Shown piece by piece: positions 55,162 through 62,775 of a stretch of 62,877 nt of DNA (positions are counted from its first letter, which is position 1; every line of letters begins with the position of its first letter). A program made the translations under genes and the position numbers. This DNA comes from JAUPTX01 sp964652835. GTDB lineage: Bacteria > Patescibacteriota > Minisyncoccia > Phycocordibacterales > CSBR16-119. The stretch lies in NCBI GenBank assembly GCA_964652835.1, contig CAZZCB010000003.1, forward strand, positions 1 through 62,877, read 5' to 3'. Under the pieces are notes generated by a model. The model made no database searches. It was given only the letters and a program-made list of their open reading frames with translations, and was not told the DNA's origin.

Positions 55162-55848
55162 TTAGTTGCGCACAGTGTTGTCACTAAGATGGCTGCATGT
55201 TTTTGTAGCATCCACGTTTGCGACAATAGTTACTTTGCTTACCTTGGAGTTGGGTCCAAGGTATAAGCCGTATTCTCCGACCTTGCACTTATTCAGCGCT
55301 TGGCCTTCGTAAAGAACTGGCTCGTGTCCAACGGCCGGAGTTACATCTCCGTGGTCGTTTTTCTCGAGCACTACAACATACAGCTCAATATCCTTCGCTG
55401 GGACTCCTTTAGGGGCGAAGAACGTGAGTTCCTCGCCTTCACCAGGAGTAGAGTAGCGTGTGAGCTCAGCGAGGTCCATATCCTCACCCAGCTTACTGAC
55501 TTTGATCTGTGTGCCGTTGTAGGTCATCATCCCGGATCCTTCGTTGGCGTGAGTGAGGTCGTGGCCGACTTCGTCCCACATCCATATACCGAAGAAAATC
55601 GCGACTCCGAGCCCTAGGCCCAAACCCACGACGGGTCCGAGGGGTCTATTCCACCACCCCTTCACTTTGTCCTTGATGGACGTCTTTGTTGGGGCGGGGG
55701 ACTCATCTGTTGCTGCCGGTTCTTTTTCATCCGACTTTGATTGTACGGATGCTCGGCTCATTCGCTTTTCCTTGTTTCCATACAAGTAAGCGATGATTCC
55801 GATAGTTAAACCAGCAACACCTATTGCGATTAGTGCGCTGTTGATCAT
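55162..55848 (-). CDS. Membrane protein cotranscribed with the SPFH gene
   Basis: 228 residues. Two hydrophobic helices: an N-terminal one ('ALIAIGVAGLTIGIIAYLYG') and a second ('PVVGLGLGLGVAIFFGIWMW') after a Ser/Pro/Lys-rich loop of ~50 residues. The C-terminal ~110 residues are a beta-rich domain ('GTQIKVSKLGEDMDLAELTR', 'ELYVVVLEKNDHGDVTPAVG'). No family recognised. It overlaps the SPFH gene by four bases (ATGA type) and shares its GC-richer composition, so it is likely the SPFH protein's membrane partner, as NfeD-type proteins are for other SPFH proteins. It is not an NfeD by sequence. Confidence 0.7.
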   Translation of the reverse strand: MINSALIAIGVAGLTIGIIAYLYGNKEKRMSRASVQSKSDEKEPAATDESPAPTKTSIKDKVKGWWNRPLGPVVGLGLGLGVAIFFGIWMWDEVGHDLTHANEGSGMMTYNGTQIKVSKLGEDMDLAELTRYSTPGEGEELTFFAPKGVPAKDIELYVVVLEKNDHGDVTPAVGHEPVLYEGQALNKCKVGEYGLYLGPNSKVSKVTIVANVDATKTCSHLSDNTVRN

Positions 55849-56918
55849 TTCTTTTCCTCTTTTTTGGGCTGTTGGTTGATATCGAAAGTTGGCATTACAC
55901 CTCCACCGATAACAACACTTGCGCCAGGTTTAACACCTTTCATACCATCCGCCAAGAAGGCGAGAGGGTTGTTTCCATTTGCGTCAACGAAAGCCTTGTG
56001 GGCATCCGCGACAACCTTTCCTTTATCACGGATTTCCTTGACCTGGAAAGCCAATTCCACCTCCTTCGCCTCAACAGCAGCTTGTGCGAGCTGTTTGGCT
56101 CTTACCGCCTTGCCATACTCTTGGTCGGCAGCCTCAATTATTGGCATATCAAGATCGTAAATCATGACGCCGTATTCGTACCCACCATTTTCCTCTGGTC
56201 CCATATTGGTGTTCGTACGATCAATGATCTTTTTGGCGACACCATCTTCGTTCTTGACTTCAGTCTTGATCTTAAGTACATCATCAAAACTGAGCTTTTC
56301 TACTTCAGGCCGAAGAGCGGATTCGAAAGAGTGCTTTATCGGCCTGTTTCCATCACGAAGTTTGGTATCGTACCTTTCCGCGTGCTCAACCTGAAGAGTC
56401 ATTGAGACCGCAAAGTTTACCAGGTTTTTCCCTTCGATCGGGATGCCACCTAAGACTATTGCGTGATTCATGAATACAGGTGGGGCAGTGTAATATGTCG
56501 GCCCCTCTTCTACAACCTTGCACTCAATCGAACCATCAGGGTTTTGAGAGAACTTCAGTCTCGATTCGGCGACCTTCTTTCCTTCTACTCCTCCAATCCA
56601 AGGTATCCCCGTCCAGACCATGCCAAGAATTGAAAAGAACGGATTCTTTTTCAGGTTTTCTCGGTATGTATCATTAGGGGATTTTGTAACCTGACCTTTT
56701 GAGTTTATTGCAAGGTTCTCACTGTTGATGTAGTAATCAGCAATGCGATTTCCTCTCTTGACTCGCAGGTACCGGTTGTTAGGTAGTTGGGTGAATGGCC
56801 CAAACTCAGTGAAAGATAGTCCGTACAAAAGGACAACTATCCCCACTACTGCAAAGAGAAAATATCCAATGATTTCCATGGTCCTATGTTGTGTTTGTTG
56901 GTTGCTTTCAAAGTACAT
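55845..56918 (-). CDS. SPFH/Band 7 (flotillin/HflK-like) membrane protein
   Basis: 357 residues, or 344 if started at the ATG at 56879. An N-terminal anchor ('IIGYFLFAVVGIVVLLYGLS') is followed by 'NNRYLRVKRGNRIADYYINS' and a Band 7 domain ('GGIPIEGKNLVNFAVSMTLQ', 'HSFESALRPEVEKLSFDDVL', 'GVMIYDLDMPIIEAADQEYG'). A coiled-coil stretch ('AKQLAQAAVEAKEVELAFQV') and a Gly-rich tail 'GASVVIGGGVMPTFDINQ' follow, typical of flotillin-like scaffolds. Such proteins form membrane rings. It has its own promoter (56959-56988) and is richer in G and C than core genes, suggesting acquisition. Confidence 0.8.
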   Translation of the reverse strand: MYFESNQQTQHRTMEIIGYFLFAVVGIVVLLYGLSFTEFGPFTQLPNNRYLRVKRGNRIADYYINSENLAINSKGQVTKSPNDTYRENLKKNPFFSILGMVWTGIPWIGGVEGKKVAESRLKFSQNPDGSIECKVVEEGPTYYTAPPVFMNHAIVLGGIPIEGKNLVNFAVSMTLQVEHAERYDTKLRDGNRPIKHSFESALRPEVEKLSFDDVLKIKTEVKNEDGVAKKIIDRTNTNMGPEENGGYEYGVMIYDLDMPIIEAADQEYGKAVRAKQLAQAAVEAKEVELAFQVKEIRDKGKVVADAHKAFVDANGNNPLAFLADGMKGVKPGASVVIGGGVMPTFDINQQPKKEEKK

Positions 56919-56958
56919 CTTTCTTCGCTTTCGCGAATACTCCTAGTCTTCGGTGTGT

Positions 56959-56988
56959 ATTATATCACATATTATATGCTTTTGTCAA
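56959..56988 (-). promoter_or_regulatory. Promoter of the SPFH operon
   Basis: On the minus strand, -35 TTGACA (56983-56988), 18-base spacer, -10 TATAAT (56959-56964). The leader has TTCGCGAAAGCGAA (56924-56937), a small hairpin whose 12-base core recurs in the leader of the gene at 62333. Confidence 0.7.
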
Positions 56989-57065
56989 GCTAAAATACGG
57001 CTTAAATAAAGGGTTTTTGGTGTTAAATCCAACAAAAAACACCCTAAAAGGGTGCTTTTTATTTG

Positions 57066-57147
57066 TGCCCAGGAGAGGACTCGAACCTCCACGGATTGCT
57101 CCATTGGTTCCTAAGACCAACGCGGCTACCAATTACGCCACCTGGGC
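57066..57147 (-). tRNA. tRNA-Leu(TAG)
   Basis: Class II tRNA: acceptor GCCCAGG/CCTGGGC, discriminator A. Anticodon arm TTGGT-CTTAGGA-ACCAA with anticodon TAG. Long variable arm, T-loop TTCGAGT. CCA not encoded. Confidence 0.93.
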
Positions 57148-57215
57148 ATTATTATCTATTCAATTTTGTTCTACAATCTTACTTCAAAAATATTTCCTAC
57201 GCCAGGCTAGAGCTG

Positions 57216-57241
57216 TATTCAAACTTGCGCCACCTGGGCAT
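57216..57241 (-). repeat. Partial copy of the tRNA-Leu(TAG) 5' end
   Basis: On the minus strand ATGCCCAGGTGGCG is identical to the tRNA start, then diverges into CAAGTTTGAATA instead of TAATTGGTAG. The same GGCGCAAGTTTGAATA block occurs behind the copy of tRNA-Leu(TAA) at 57542. Confidence 0.65.
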
Positions 57242-57295
57242 GTAAATTTAATCAATAAATTTATGATTGAATACTATCATAAATAAATCAATTTG

Positions 57296-57368
57296 TCCTC
57301 TCGGTAGGGATCGAACCTACGACCGTCTCCTTAAGAGGGAGCTGCTCTACCAACTGAGCTACGAGAGG
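57296..57368 (-). tRNA. tRNA-Lys(CTT)
   Basis: Acceptor CCTCTCG/CGAGAGG, discriminator A. D-arm GCTC...GAGC, anticodon loop CTCTTAA with anticodon CTT, T-arm GTAGG-TTCGATC-CCTAC. CCA not encoded. Confidence 0.92.
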
Positions 57369-57392
57369 TGACAGATGAAAATATTCATCTTG

Positions 57393-57474
57393 TGCCCGGA
57401 GTGGGGGTCGAACCCACATCCCTTGCGAGACACGATTTTAAGTCGTGCGCGTATACCAATTCCGCCATCCGGGC
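57393..57474 (-). tRNA. tRNA-Leu(TAA)
   Basis: Class II tRNA: acceptor GCCCGGA/TCCGGGC, discriminator A. Anticodon arm ACGAC-TTAAAAT-CGT with anticodon TAA. Long variable arm, T-arm GTGGG-TTCGACC-CCCAC. It has no intron, although tRNA-Leu(TAA) is the classic host of group I introns. Confidence 0.92.
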
Positions 57475-57541
57475 AATATTTATTTTATTTTGAAAAGACT
57501 TTAATTCTTATACCACAAATGCCCTAGCACGTATACCCCTA

Positions 57542-57568
57542 TATTCAAACTTGCGCCATCCGAGCAAT
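57542..57568 (-). repeat. Partial copy of the tRNA-Leu(TAA) 5' end
   Basis: On the minus strand AAATATTGCTCGGATGGCG matches the true gene start (AAATATTGCCCGGATGGCG) with one change, including upstream flank. It then runs into CAAGTTTGAATA, as at 57216. Confidence 0.65.
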
Positions 57569-57634
57569 ATTTATTTTATTAAAAAAGATATTATCACATC
57601 TTTTTTAATTTCGCACTTTAACACTATCGTGTTG

Positions 57635-57706
57635 AGGCTGGGACGGGGATCGAACCCGTGCATGGCGGTTTTGCAAACCGCAGCGTTACCGCTTCGCCAC
57701 CCAGCC
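57635..57706 (-). tRNA. tRNA-Cys(GCA)
   Basis: Acceptor GGCTGGG/CCCAGCC, discriminator T. Anticodon arm GCGGT-TTGCAAA-ACCGC with anticodon GCA. T-arm ACGGG-TTCGATC-CCCGT. CCA not encoded. Confidence 0.93.
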
Positions 57707-57751
57707 TTAATATTAATTTTACATAAAGCTTCCAAATTTCCTACCGCAAGC

Positions 57752-57801
57752 GGGACGGTGTCCGCCAAAGCCTTGCGTCGGCGGAGATTTAGCGCCCAGC
57801 C
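57752..57801 (-). repeat. Partial tRNA-Cys 5' copy next to a GC-rich palindrome
   Basis: GGCTGGGCGC (minus strand, 57792-57801) resembles the tRNA-Cys start GGCTGGGTGGCG. It is followed by a palindromic segment (CTCCGCCGACGCAAGGC / GGCGGACAC and CCGCTTGCGG) and GTAGGAAATTT. A similar GTAGGAAATATTT follows the tRNA-Leu(TAG) copy. Confidence 0.45.
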
Positions 57802-57830
57802 ATTTTGTTTACCGTCAAACAAAATATATT

Positions 57831-58163
57831 TTACCCTAAACCTTGCTCTAAAAGTAGGTCATGAATCTTTTGTCGATTTTTTTCACCTTTGTCAATTTCT
57901 ATATCAACAAAAGGAATTGTTCGAAGATTCATTTTCTTTTTTATCTCATGTTTAATCTCGCTTCTTTTTCTTTTACAGAAATCGAGCGCAGCTTTTTCCT
58001 TGCCTTCAGGAAGGACGCTGATTAAGATTTTAGCATTTTTTAGGTCAGGAGAAACGTCTACAGACATAACAGTAATAAGCGACAGATTATTACTTTCTGC
58101 TTCAAGGAAGTTTGCGACAACCGCTTTTATTTCATTATTTACTTTTTCTTGTCGTATAGACAT
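57831..58163 (-). CDS. rbfA: Ribosome-binding factor A
   Basis: 110 residues. A KH-like protein that binds the 30S subunit during maturation. 'QEKVNNEIKAVVANFLEAES', 'ITVMSVDVSPDLKNAKILIS' and 'NLRTIPFVDIEIDKGEKN' match the family. It lies one base after infB, the usual infB-rbfA pairing. Confidence 0.95.
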   Translation of the reverse strand: MSIRQEKVNNEIKAVVANFLEAESNNLSLITVMSVDVSPDLKNAKILISVLPEGKEKAALDFCKRKRSEIKHEIKKKMNLRTIPFVDIEIDKGEKNRQKIHDLLLEQGLG

Positions 58164-58164
58164 A

Positions 58165-59703
58165 TTATTTTACCGTTATTTCAAATGATTCGATGATATC
58201 TCCTGGAGCTAGATCAATCTTTGATTCTATTATACATCCAAACTCTAGACCTTCTTTAACTTCTTTTACCTCACTTCTGTTTTGTTGTAAGCCTTCGATT
58301 TTAGCTCGGCCCACCTCTTCTTCATTTCTGATTATTCGAACCATGTTTCCGATTTGGACTGCGCCTTCTAGAACTCTTCCACCGACAAGCTGACTGTTTT
58401 TATTTTTTGAGAAAAACTTCAGAACTTTTACCCGGCCTTTTATTTCGTATACATCTTTTTTGGGTTTTCTTTTTTCGAACTCTTTATTTAGCCATTCTGT
58501 TAGTTCGTAGATTATGTTGAAAGTTTTGATTGTTGCGCCGATTTGTTCGTTTGCGTCGAGAGCCGTTCTTTCTACTTTTACGTTAAATCCGACGATTATC
58601 ACACCCTTGTCTGCATTTGCAAAGTTCAAATCTGATTCAGTAATATCTCCCACACCCTTTCGAACTATTTTAAAACAAGTATCGTCGCAAACAATTTTTT
58701 GAATCTCTTTTTCGATAGCTTCGCCAGTTCCAGCTACATCTGTTTTTAAAATAAGCGGAATCATATTTTCTCGAACGTGAGCCACGTCTTCATTTTCCTC
58801 TGCGCTTTCCTTTTTTAAATCCTGCATTTCTTCGATGAATTTCTCTGCCTCTTTTTTAGTTTCAAAAGAATAAAAAGTTTCTCCGATTCTCGGAACTTTT
58901 GTAAGTCCTAAAACTTTTAAAGCAGAAGAAAAACCAGTGATTCGTATTGGGGAAGAGAACTGCGCCTCGTTTATACTTTTACCAAAAGAGTCTTCGAAGA
59001 TTTTTGTCGCTGCGATAGAATCCTCTGCCACAACATACATTCCTCTTTTAAGAACACCGTCTTTGATAACGAGTGATGCAGATATTCCTCTTTTTTCGTC
59101 CATGTCAGATTCGATAACAAGCCCAGTTGCAGGTTTGTTTAAATCTCCTTTTAGTTCTTCGAGCTCTACTGTTAGAAGTATCGTCTCCAAAAGGTCGTCG
59201 ATTCCTGTTCCGTTTTTTGCAGAAATCTCAACACAAGAAATATCTCCTCCGTAACCTTCAATATAAATCCCAGCTTCAACTAGACTGTTTTTAGTTCTCT
59301 GAACATCTGCGCCGTTTTTATCTATTTTGTTTATGGCTACTAAAAAAGGAGTTTTGCTTTCTACGATACTTTGATACGCTTCGAGAGTTTGTTTGTTGAC
59401 CCCGTCGTCGGCTGCGACGATAAGTATTGCGATGTCGGCAGCTTTCGCTCCTCGCTCCCTCATGTTTGAAAAAGCCGCGTGTCCTGGAGTGTCTAGGAAA
59501 GTGATTTTCTTCATTTCGCCACTGGCATTTTTATGAGCGACTTCGTAAGCTGAGATGTGTTGAGTGATACCTCCAGCTTCGCCGGCTACTACGTTTGATT
59601 TTCGGATATAGTCTAAAAGCGTCGATTTTCCATGATCGACGTGCCCCATAACTGCCACCACTGGTGGGCGTTCTATTAGGTTTTTAGAGGTGTCTTTTGA
59701 CAT
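58165..59703 (-). CDS. infB: Translation initiation factor IF-2 (short form)
   Basis: 512 residues. GTPase that places initiator tRNA on the ribosome. G1 'VMGHVDHGKSTLLDYIRKSN', G3 'FLDTPGHAAFSNMRERGAKA', G4 'VAINKIDKNGADVQRTKNSL'. Then domain II ('NKPATGLVIESDMDEKRGIS'), domain III, and the C-terminal tRNA-binding barrel ('EIKGRVKVLKFFSKNKNSQL'). The N-terminal extension of several hundred residues found in most bacteria is absent; the G domain starts at about residue 12. NusA, often upstream in other genomes, is not here. Confidence 0.97.
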   Translation of the reverse strand: MSKDTSKNLIERPPVVAVMGHVDHGKSTLLDYIRKSNVVAGEAGGITQHISAYEVAHKNASGEMKKITFLDTPGHAAFSNMRERGAKAADIAILIVAADDGVNKQTLEAYQSIVESKTPFLVAINKIDKNGADVQRTKNSLVEAGIYIEGYGGDISCVEISAKNGTGIDDLLETILLTVELEELKGDLNKPATGLVIESDMDEKRGISASLVIKDGVLKRGMYVVAEDSIAATKIFEDSFGKSINEAQFSSPIRITGFSSALKVLGLTKVPRIGETFYSFETKKEAEKFIEEMQDLKKESAEENEDVAHVRENMIPLILKTDVAGTGEAIEKEIQKIVCDDTCFKIVRKGVGDITESDLNFANADKGVIIVGFNVKVERTALDANEQIGATIKTFNIIYELTEWLNKEFEKRKPKKDVYEIKGRVKVLKFFSKNKNSQLVGGRVLEGAVQIGNMVRIIRNEEEVGRAKIEGLQQNRSEVKEVKEGLEFGCIIESKIDLAPGDIIESFEITVK

Positions 59704-59768
59704 AAGACCATTTATACCGTAAAAAGTGAGAAAAAGCTAGTAAATATAAGGCGTGCACGCCATCCACA

Positions 59769-60218
59769 CTAACTCGCTTTTTCGAGAGCCTGTGCTTCTT
59801 CGTTTGTTAACTCAAACTCAGATTTATATTTTGAAATTGGTTTTGCGAAGATACTCGTCTTTTCTCTTCCGTAAAGTGTTGAGATGATAACTCCGTTACC
59901 GTGTTCGTCTAGCATAGCTACTGCGAAGCTTTGGTTTCCTCCAGAGTTTGTAAAAGGGTTGAACCGGACAACTCCGACGCCAGTGATACTTGTTTTAAGT
60001 CTCTTGTTCATATCTTTTATTATTTCGTCTGTGTCTTCTTGCACAGCGTTCATTCGCTTGATTTCGTTTATAATATGAACTAGAGTGTCTTCTAGAGTTT
60101 TGGCATTTTTGCCTTCGAGTAGTTTTGTCACTCTTTGGTTTAGTTTAAAAATCATCGCGATAAGTCCGATGACTAAGATGATGAAGAATCCGACGACATA
60201 AAAAAGGTTTTGTTCCAT
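59769..60218 (-). CDS. DUF4446 family membrane-anchored protein
   Basis: 149 residues from the ATG at 60218. One N-terminal transmembrane helix ('LFYVVGFFIILVIGLIAMIF'), a coiled-coil stretch ('TKLLEGKNAKTLEDTLVHII'), and a compact C-terminal domain: 'GVGVVRFNPFTNSGGNQSFA', 'AMLDEHGNGVIISTLYGREK'. That block is the DUF4446 signature. Function unknown; often found near replication or partition genes in Firmicutes. Confidence 0.9.
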   Translation of the reverse strand: MEQNLFYVVGFFIILVIGLIAMIFKLNQRVTKLLEGKNAKTLEDTLVHIINEIKRMNAVQEDTDEIIKDMNKRLKTSITGVGVVRFNPFTNSGGNQSFAVAMLDEHGNGVIISTLYGREKTSIFAKPISKYKSEFELTNEEAQALEKAS

Positions 60219-60391
60219 CTGGATAGTGAGAAATGATATCACTCTAAAAGAGTAAAATTGTTTCTAAAAAATTAGATAATAAATTTCGACCAAACTAGAT
60301 TTCTGATAAACTGTTTCTGGTAGCTTTAATATCATTTTCTACTACCGGATCCATATTGGGAAATTATATAATAGAAAAAAGACTTTGCAAC

Positions 60392-61624
60392 ATGTTTAAC
60401 TTTTTTAAAAAACAAAATAGAAATATTTACCTTGATTACGCGGCCGCTACGCCTGTCCGGGAAGAGGTAATAAAAGAAATGCAAAAAGCCTTTGCCTTTT
60501 TTGCCAACCCTGGTTCTATCCATAAAGATGGACTTTTAGCTAAGAAAAAACTGGCAGAGATGAGAGAGGAAGTTGCGCGCTCGCTCCGCTCGCGCGCCGA
60601 CGAAATCGTTTTCACCGCCACTGGAACAGAAAGCGACAACTTAGCTATCCGCGGAGCCGTGATGGCTTTCATAGAAAAAAATGGGCATCAAAAACCACAC
60701 ATTATAACTTCGAAAGTCGAACACGCGGGAGTTTTAGAAGTTTGCAAAGCTCTCGAAAAAGAAGGCTTGGCGCAGGTTTCGTATATCGGCGTTTCTTCGT
60801 CTGGCGCGCTCGATATGAAATCTTTTAAAGAAGCTTTAAAAGAAAATACAGCTCTCGTTTCTTTTATACACGCAAACAACGAAATAGGTACACTGCTAGA
60901 TATAAAAGAAATATCAAAAGCAATAAGACATTTTAAAAAATATACAAAAGGTGACCACAAATCAGTCTATCCGCTTCTTCATACAGACGCTTCACAGTCT
61001 TTCGCATATTCTGATATAGAGATGAATACTTTTCCCGTAGATCTGATGACTTTCAACTCTTCAAAAATCTACGGACCAAAAGGCGTTGCTCTTTTGTATG
61101 TCCGAAAAGGTACGTCACTTTCACCAATTATTTTCGGGGGATCACAAGAGCTCGGCCTCCGCGGTGGGACAGAAGATTTGGTCTCTATCTCTGGATTTAC
61201 AAAAGCGGTAACTCTAGCAGTATCAGAGAGAGAAAGAGAAACTGCTCGGCTTGCAGATCTTCAAAAATACTTTTTTGGAAAAATAGAAAAAGAGTTTAGT
61301 GAGCGGGTGCGGATAAATGGGGAAGTGTTAAACAGAACTGTAAACAATATAAATATCACGATTAAAAACTTCGAAAGCGAGCTGATGGTTTTAGAGCTCG
61401 ACGGAAAAGGCATCTCTGTGTCTTCTAAAAGCGCTTGTAACGAATCTGCCGATGAAGACGAGAGCTCTGTTATAAGCGAGCTTCATCCACACGAGGACGC
61501 GCGTATAGGCGGAGTTCGTATATCTCTAGGGAAATACACAACAAAGTCTGATCTAGACTATCTTCTAAAATCAATAAAAGAAATCCTCGAAAAATATAAA
61601 AATTTCCCAAAGCAGACGGTGTAG
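60392..61624 (+). CDS. Cysteine desulfurase (NifS/IscS type)
   Basis: 410 residues from the ATG at 60392. A PLP enzyme that takes sulfur from cysteine for Fe-S clusters and tRNA thiolation. 'YLDYAAATPVREEVIKEM' opens the fold; 'FTATGTESDNLAIRGAVMA', 'HTDASQSFAYSDIE' and the PLP Lys in 'TFNSSKIYGPKGVALLYV' are clear. The catalytic Cys lies in 'ISVSSKSACNESADEDESS'. No scaffold or other isc/suf genes are nearby, so tRNA thiolation may be the main use. Ends with a terminator at 61671-61703. Confidence 0.96.
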   Translation: MFNFFKKQNRNIYLDYAAATPVREEVIKEMQKAFAFFANPGSIHKDGLLAKKKLAEMREEVARSLRSRADEIVFTATGTESDNLAIRGAVMAFIEKNGHQKPHIITSKVEHAGVLEVCKALEKEGLAQVSYIGVSSSGALDMKSFKEALKENTALVSFIHANNEIGTLLDIKEISKAIRHFKKYTKGDHKSVYPLLHTDASQSFAYSDIEMNTFPVDLMTFNSSKIYGPKGVALLYVRKGTSLSPIIFGGSQELGLRGGTEDLVSISGFTKAVTLAVSERERETARLADLQKYFFGKIEKEFSERVRINGEVLNRTVNNINITIKNFESELMVLELDGKGISVSSKSACNESADEDESSVISELHPHEDARIGGVRISLGKYTTKSDLDYLLKSIKEILEKYKNFPKQTV

Positions 61625-61670
61625 TTAGATTTAAGATTTAGGAATTAGGATTTAAGAAATATTGAAAATG

Positions 61671-61703
61671 AAAAAGCCCCGAACGCATTGCGCCGGGGCT
61701 TTT
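61671..61703. terminator. Bidirectional terminator
   Basis: AAAAAGCCCCG-AACGCATTGCG-CCGGGGCTTTT, between the desulfurase and the leftward gene at 61725. Confidence 0.8.
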
Positions 61704-61724
61704 AGGAGTCTTCAAACCATCTCC

Positions 61725-62195
61725 TTAGGTTTTCTGTTTCTTGAGATCACTCAGAGGCACATCATCAGGGATCTGTGCCATCATCTGCATCTCCAACTCG
61801 AAGAGCTTACGAGCAACTTGCTCCCAAGTTCCCGACATCTTCACTCTTTTGCCGAGAAACCTTCCCTGGAGATCGGCCTTGTTTCCGATGTTGAAAGTCG
61901 CACACACCTCTTCCATCAGGTAGCGCTGACCACTCAAACTCTTGACGTACGTATCTACGTCTCCTCCGACGAAAACCTGAAAGATGAGCTCTGGTTGATA
62001 CTCATTACATTCTTCTGGGTTTTCATGGAAGTTGGACCCAACGTGTTTCTCGAGCGATGGGTATAGTTCTGTCTTGACATACCCAACACCCAAATTGGTA
62101 AGGCTGTTGAGGATCCTCGCCCACGAACCCAAGATACCAAGTATCTCGGGTGTTTCAAGGGAGAGTTGCTCAAGTTTCTTGCTAGGCTTTTTCAT
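61725..62195 (-). CDS. Hypothetical 156-residue protein (orphan cassette gene)
   Basis: No family recognised. Soluble, mixed alpha/beta: 'EQLSLETPEILGILGSWARI', 'LNSLTNLGVGYVKTELYPSL', 'QPELIFQVFVGGDVDTYVKS', 'TWEQVARKLFELEMQMMAQI'. GC-richer than core genes. It lies downstream of the gene at 62333 with a hairpin between them, and ends at a strong terminator. Confidence 0.6.
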   Translation of the reverse strand: MKKPSKKLEQLSLETPEILGILGSWARILNSLTNLGVGYVKTELYPSLEKHVGSNFHENPEECNEYQPELIFQVFVGGDVDTYVKSLSGQRYLMEEVCATFNIGNKADLQGRFLGKRVKMSGTWEQVARKLFELEMQMMAQIPDDVPLSDLKKQKT

Positions 62196-62290
62196 GATCG
62201 AATGTTTTGTGTCTGGTGCTACCCAAACTAGTTTTTGTGAATGTACTTTCCCAAAAGATTCACGAACTGAATTCGCAAACCTTAGAAGGA

Positions 62291-62320
62291 GGGGAAGATC
62301 TGTTGCGCGATCTTCCCCTT
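62291..62320 (-). terminator. Hairpin terminator of the 118-residue gene
   Basis: AAGGGGAAGATCGCGCAACAGATCTTCCCC, a near-perfect stem on the minus strand; the following T-run is weak (TCCTTCT). Confidence 0.55.
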
Positions 62321-62332
62321 CGTGTGCGGTTC

Positions 62333-62689
62333 CTATTCCTGATCAGAAGCCCAAGCGACGAATGTCTCTTGGTAATCAGGATATACGATGAGTTCCGGTC
62401 CAGGAGAACCATTTTCATCACGCTCAAAATCGATGTAGAAAGGTCGACCAGAGTCAATTTCTACAATCTGTGCTCCACACTTTCCGTGATCTCCATCACA
62501 GAAATAGTCTTTGCGTTTCGGATTCTCTTGAACAAGGGCAACGAAGCCTTTGTCCCAACGCATTCTTCGTGGAGCAGAAAGAGAAGCACCGGGCACTGTG
62601 TGTAGTCTCTTCATTAGCTCTTTACGAACCCATGAAGAAATGATATTCATCTCTGCATCTTCCGACAAAACAACCTTGACCTTGTTCAT
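62333..62689 (-). CDS. Hypothetical 118-residue protein (orphan cassette gene)
   Basis: Started at the ATG at 62689, because the upstream ATG at 62755 lies within the promoter. 'KVKVVLSEDAEMNIISSWVR', 'FVALVQENPKRKDYFCDGDH', 'GKCGAQIVEIDSGRPFYIDF', 'ELIVYPDYQETFVAWASDQE'. Soluble, with two Cys in 'FCDGDHGKCGAQ'. No family recognised. Has a clear promoter and a leader hairpin. Confidence 0.62.
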   Translation of the reverse strand: MNKVKVVLSEDAEMNIISSWVRKELMKRLHTVPGASLSAPRRMRWDKGFVALVQENPKRKDYFCDGDHGKCGAQIVEIDSGRPFYIDFERDENGSPGPELIVYPDYQETFVAWASDQE

Positions 62690-62746
62690 GTTGTCATTGT
62701 TTTTTGTCCGCTTTCGCGAACGGTTTTTTAAAGTTGTCTGGCTGGA

Positions 62747-62775
62747 GATTAGCATATTTTTATATATTTGTCAAG
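62747..62775 (-). promoter_or_regulatory. Promoter of the 118-residue gene
   Basis: On the minus strand, -35 TTGACA (62770-62775), 17-base spacer, -10 TAATCT (62747-62752). The leader contains CCGTTCGCGAAAGCGG (62709-62724), sharing TTCGCGAAAGCG with the SPFH operon leader. The last 100 bases of the window hold nothing else I can assign. Confidence 0.65.

Noticed and set aside
62690..62755. Start of the last minus-strand gene at 62755
   Set aside because: This ATG lies upstream of the -10 box (62747-62752), so it would not be in the transcript.
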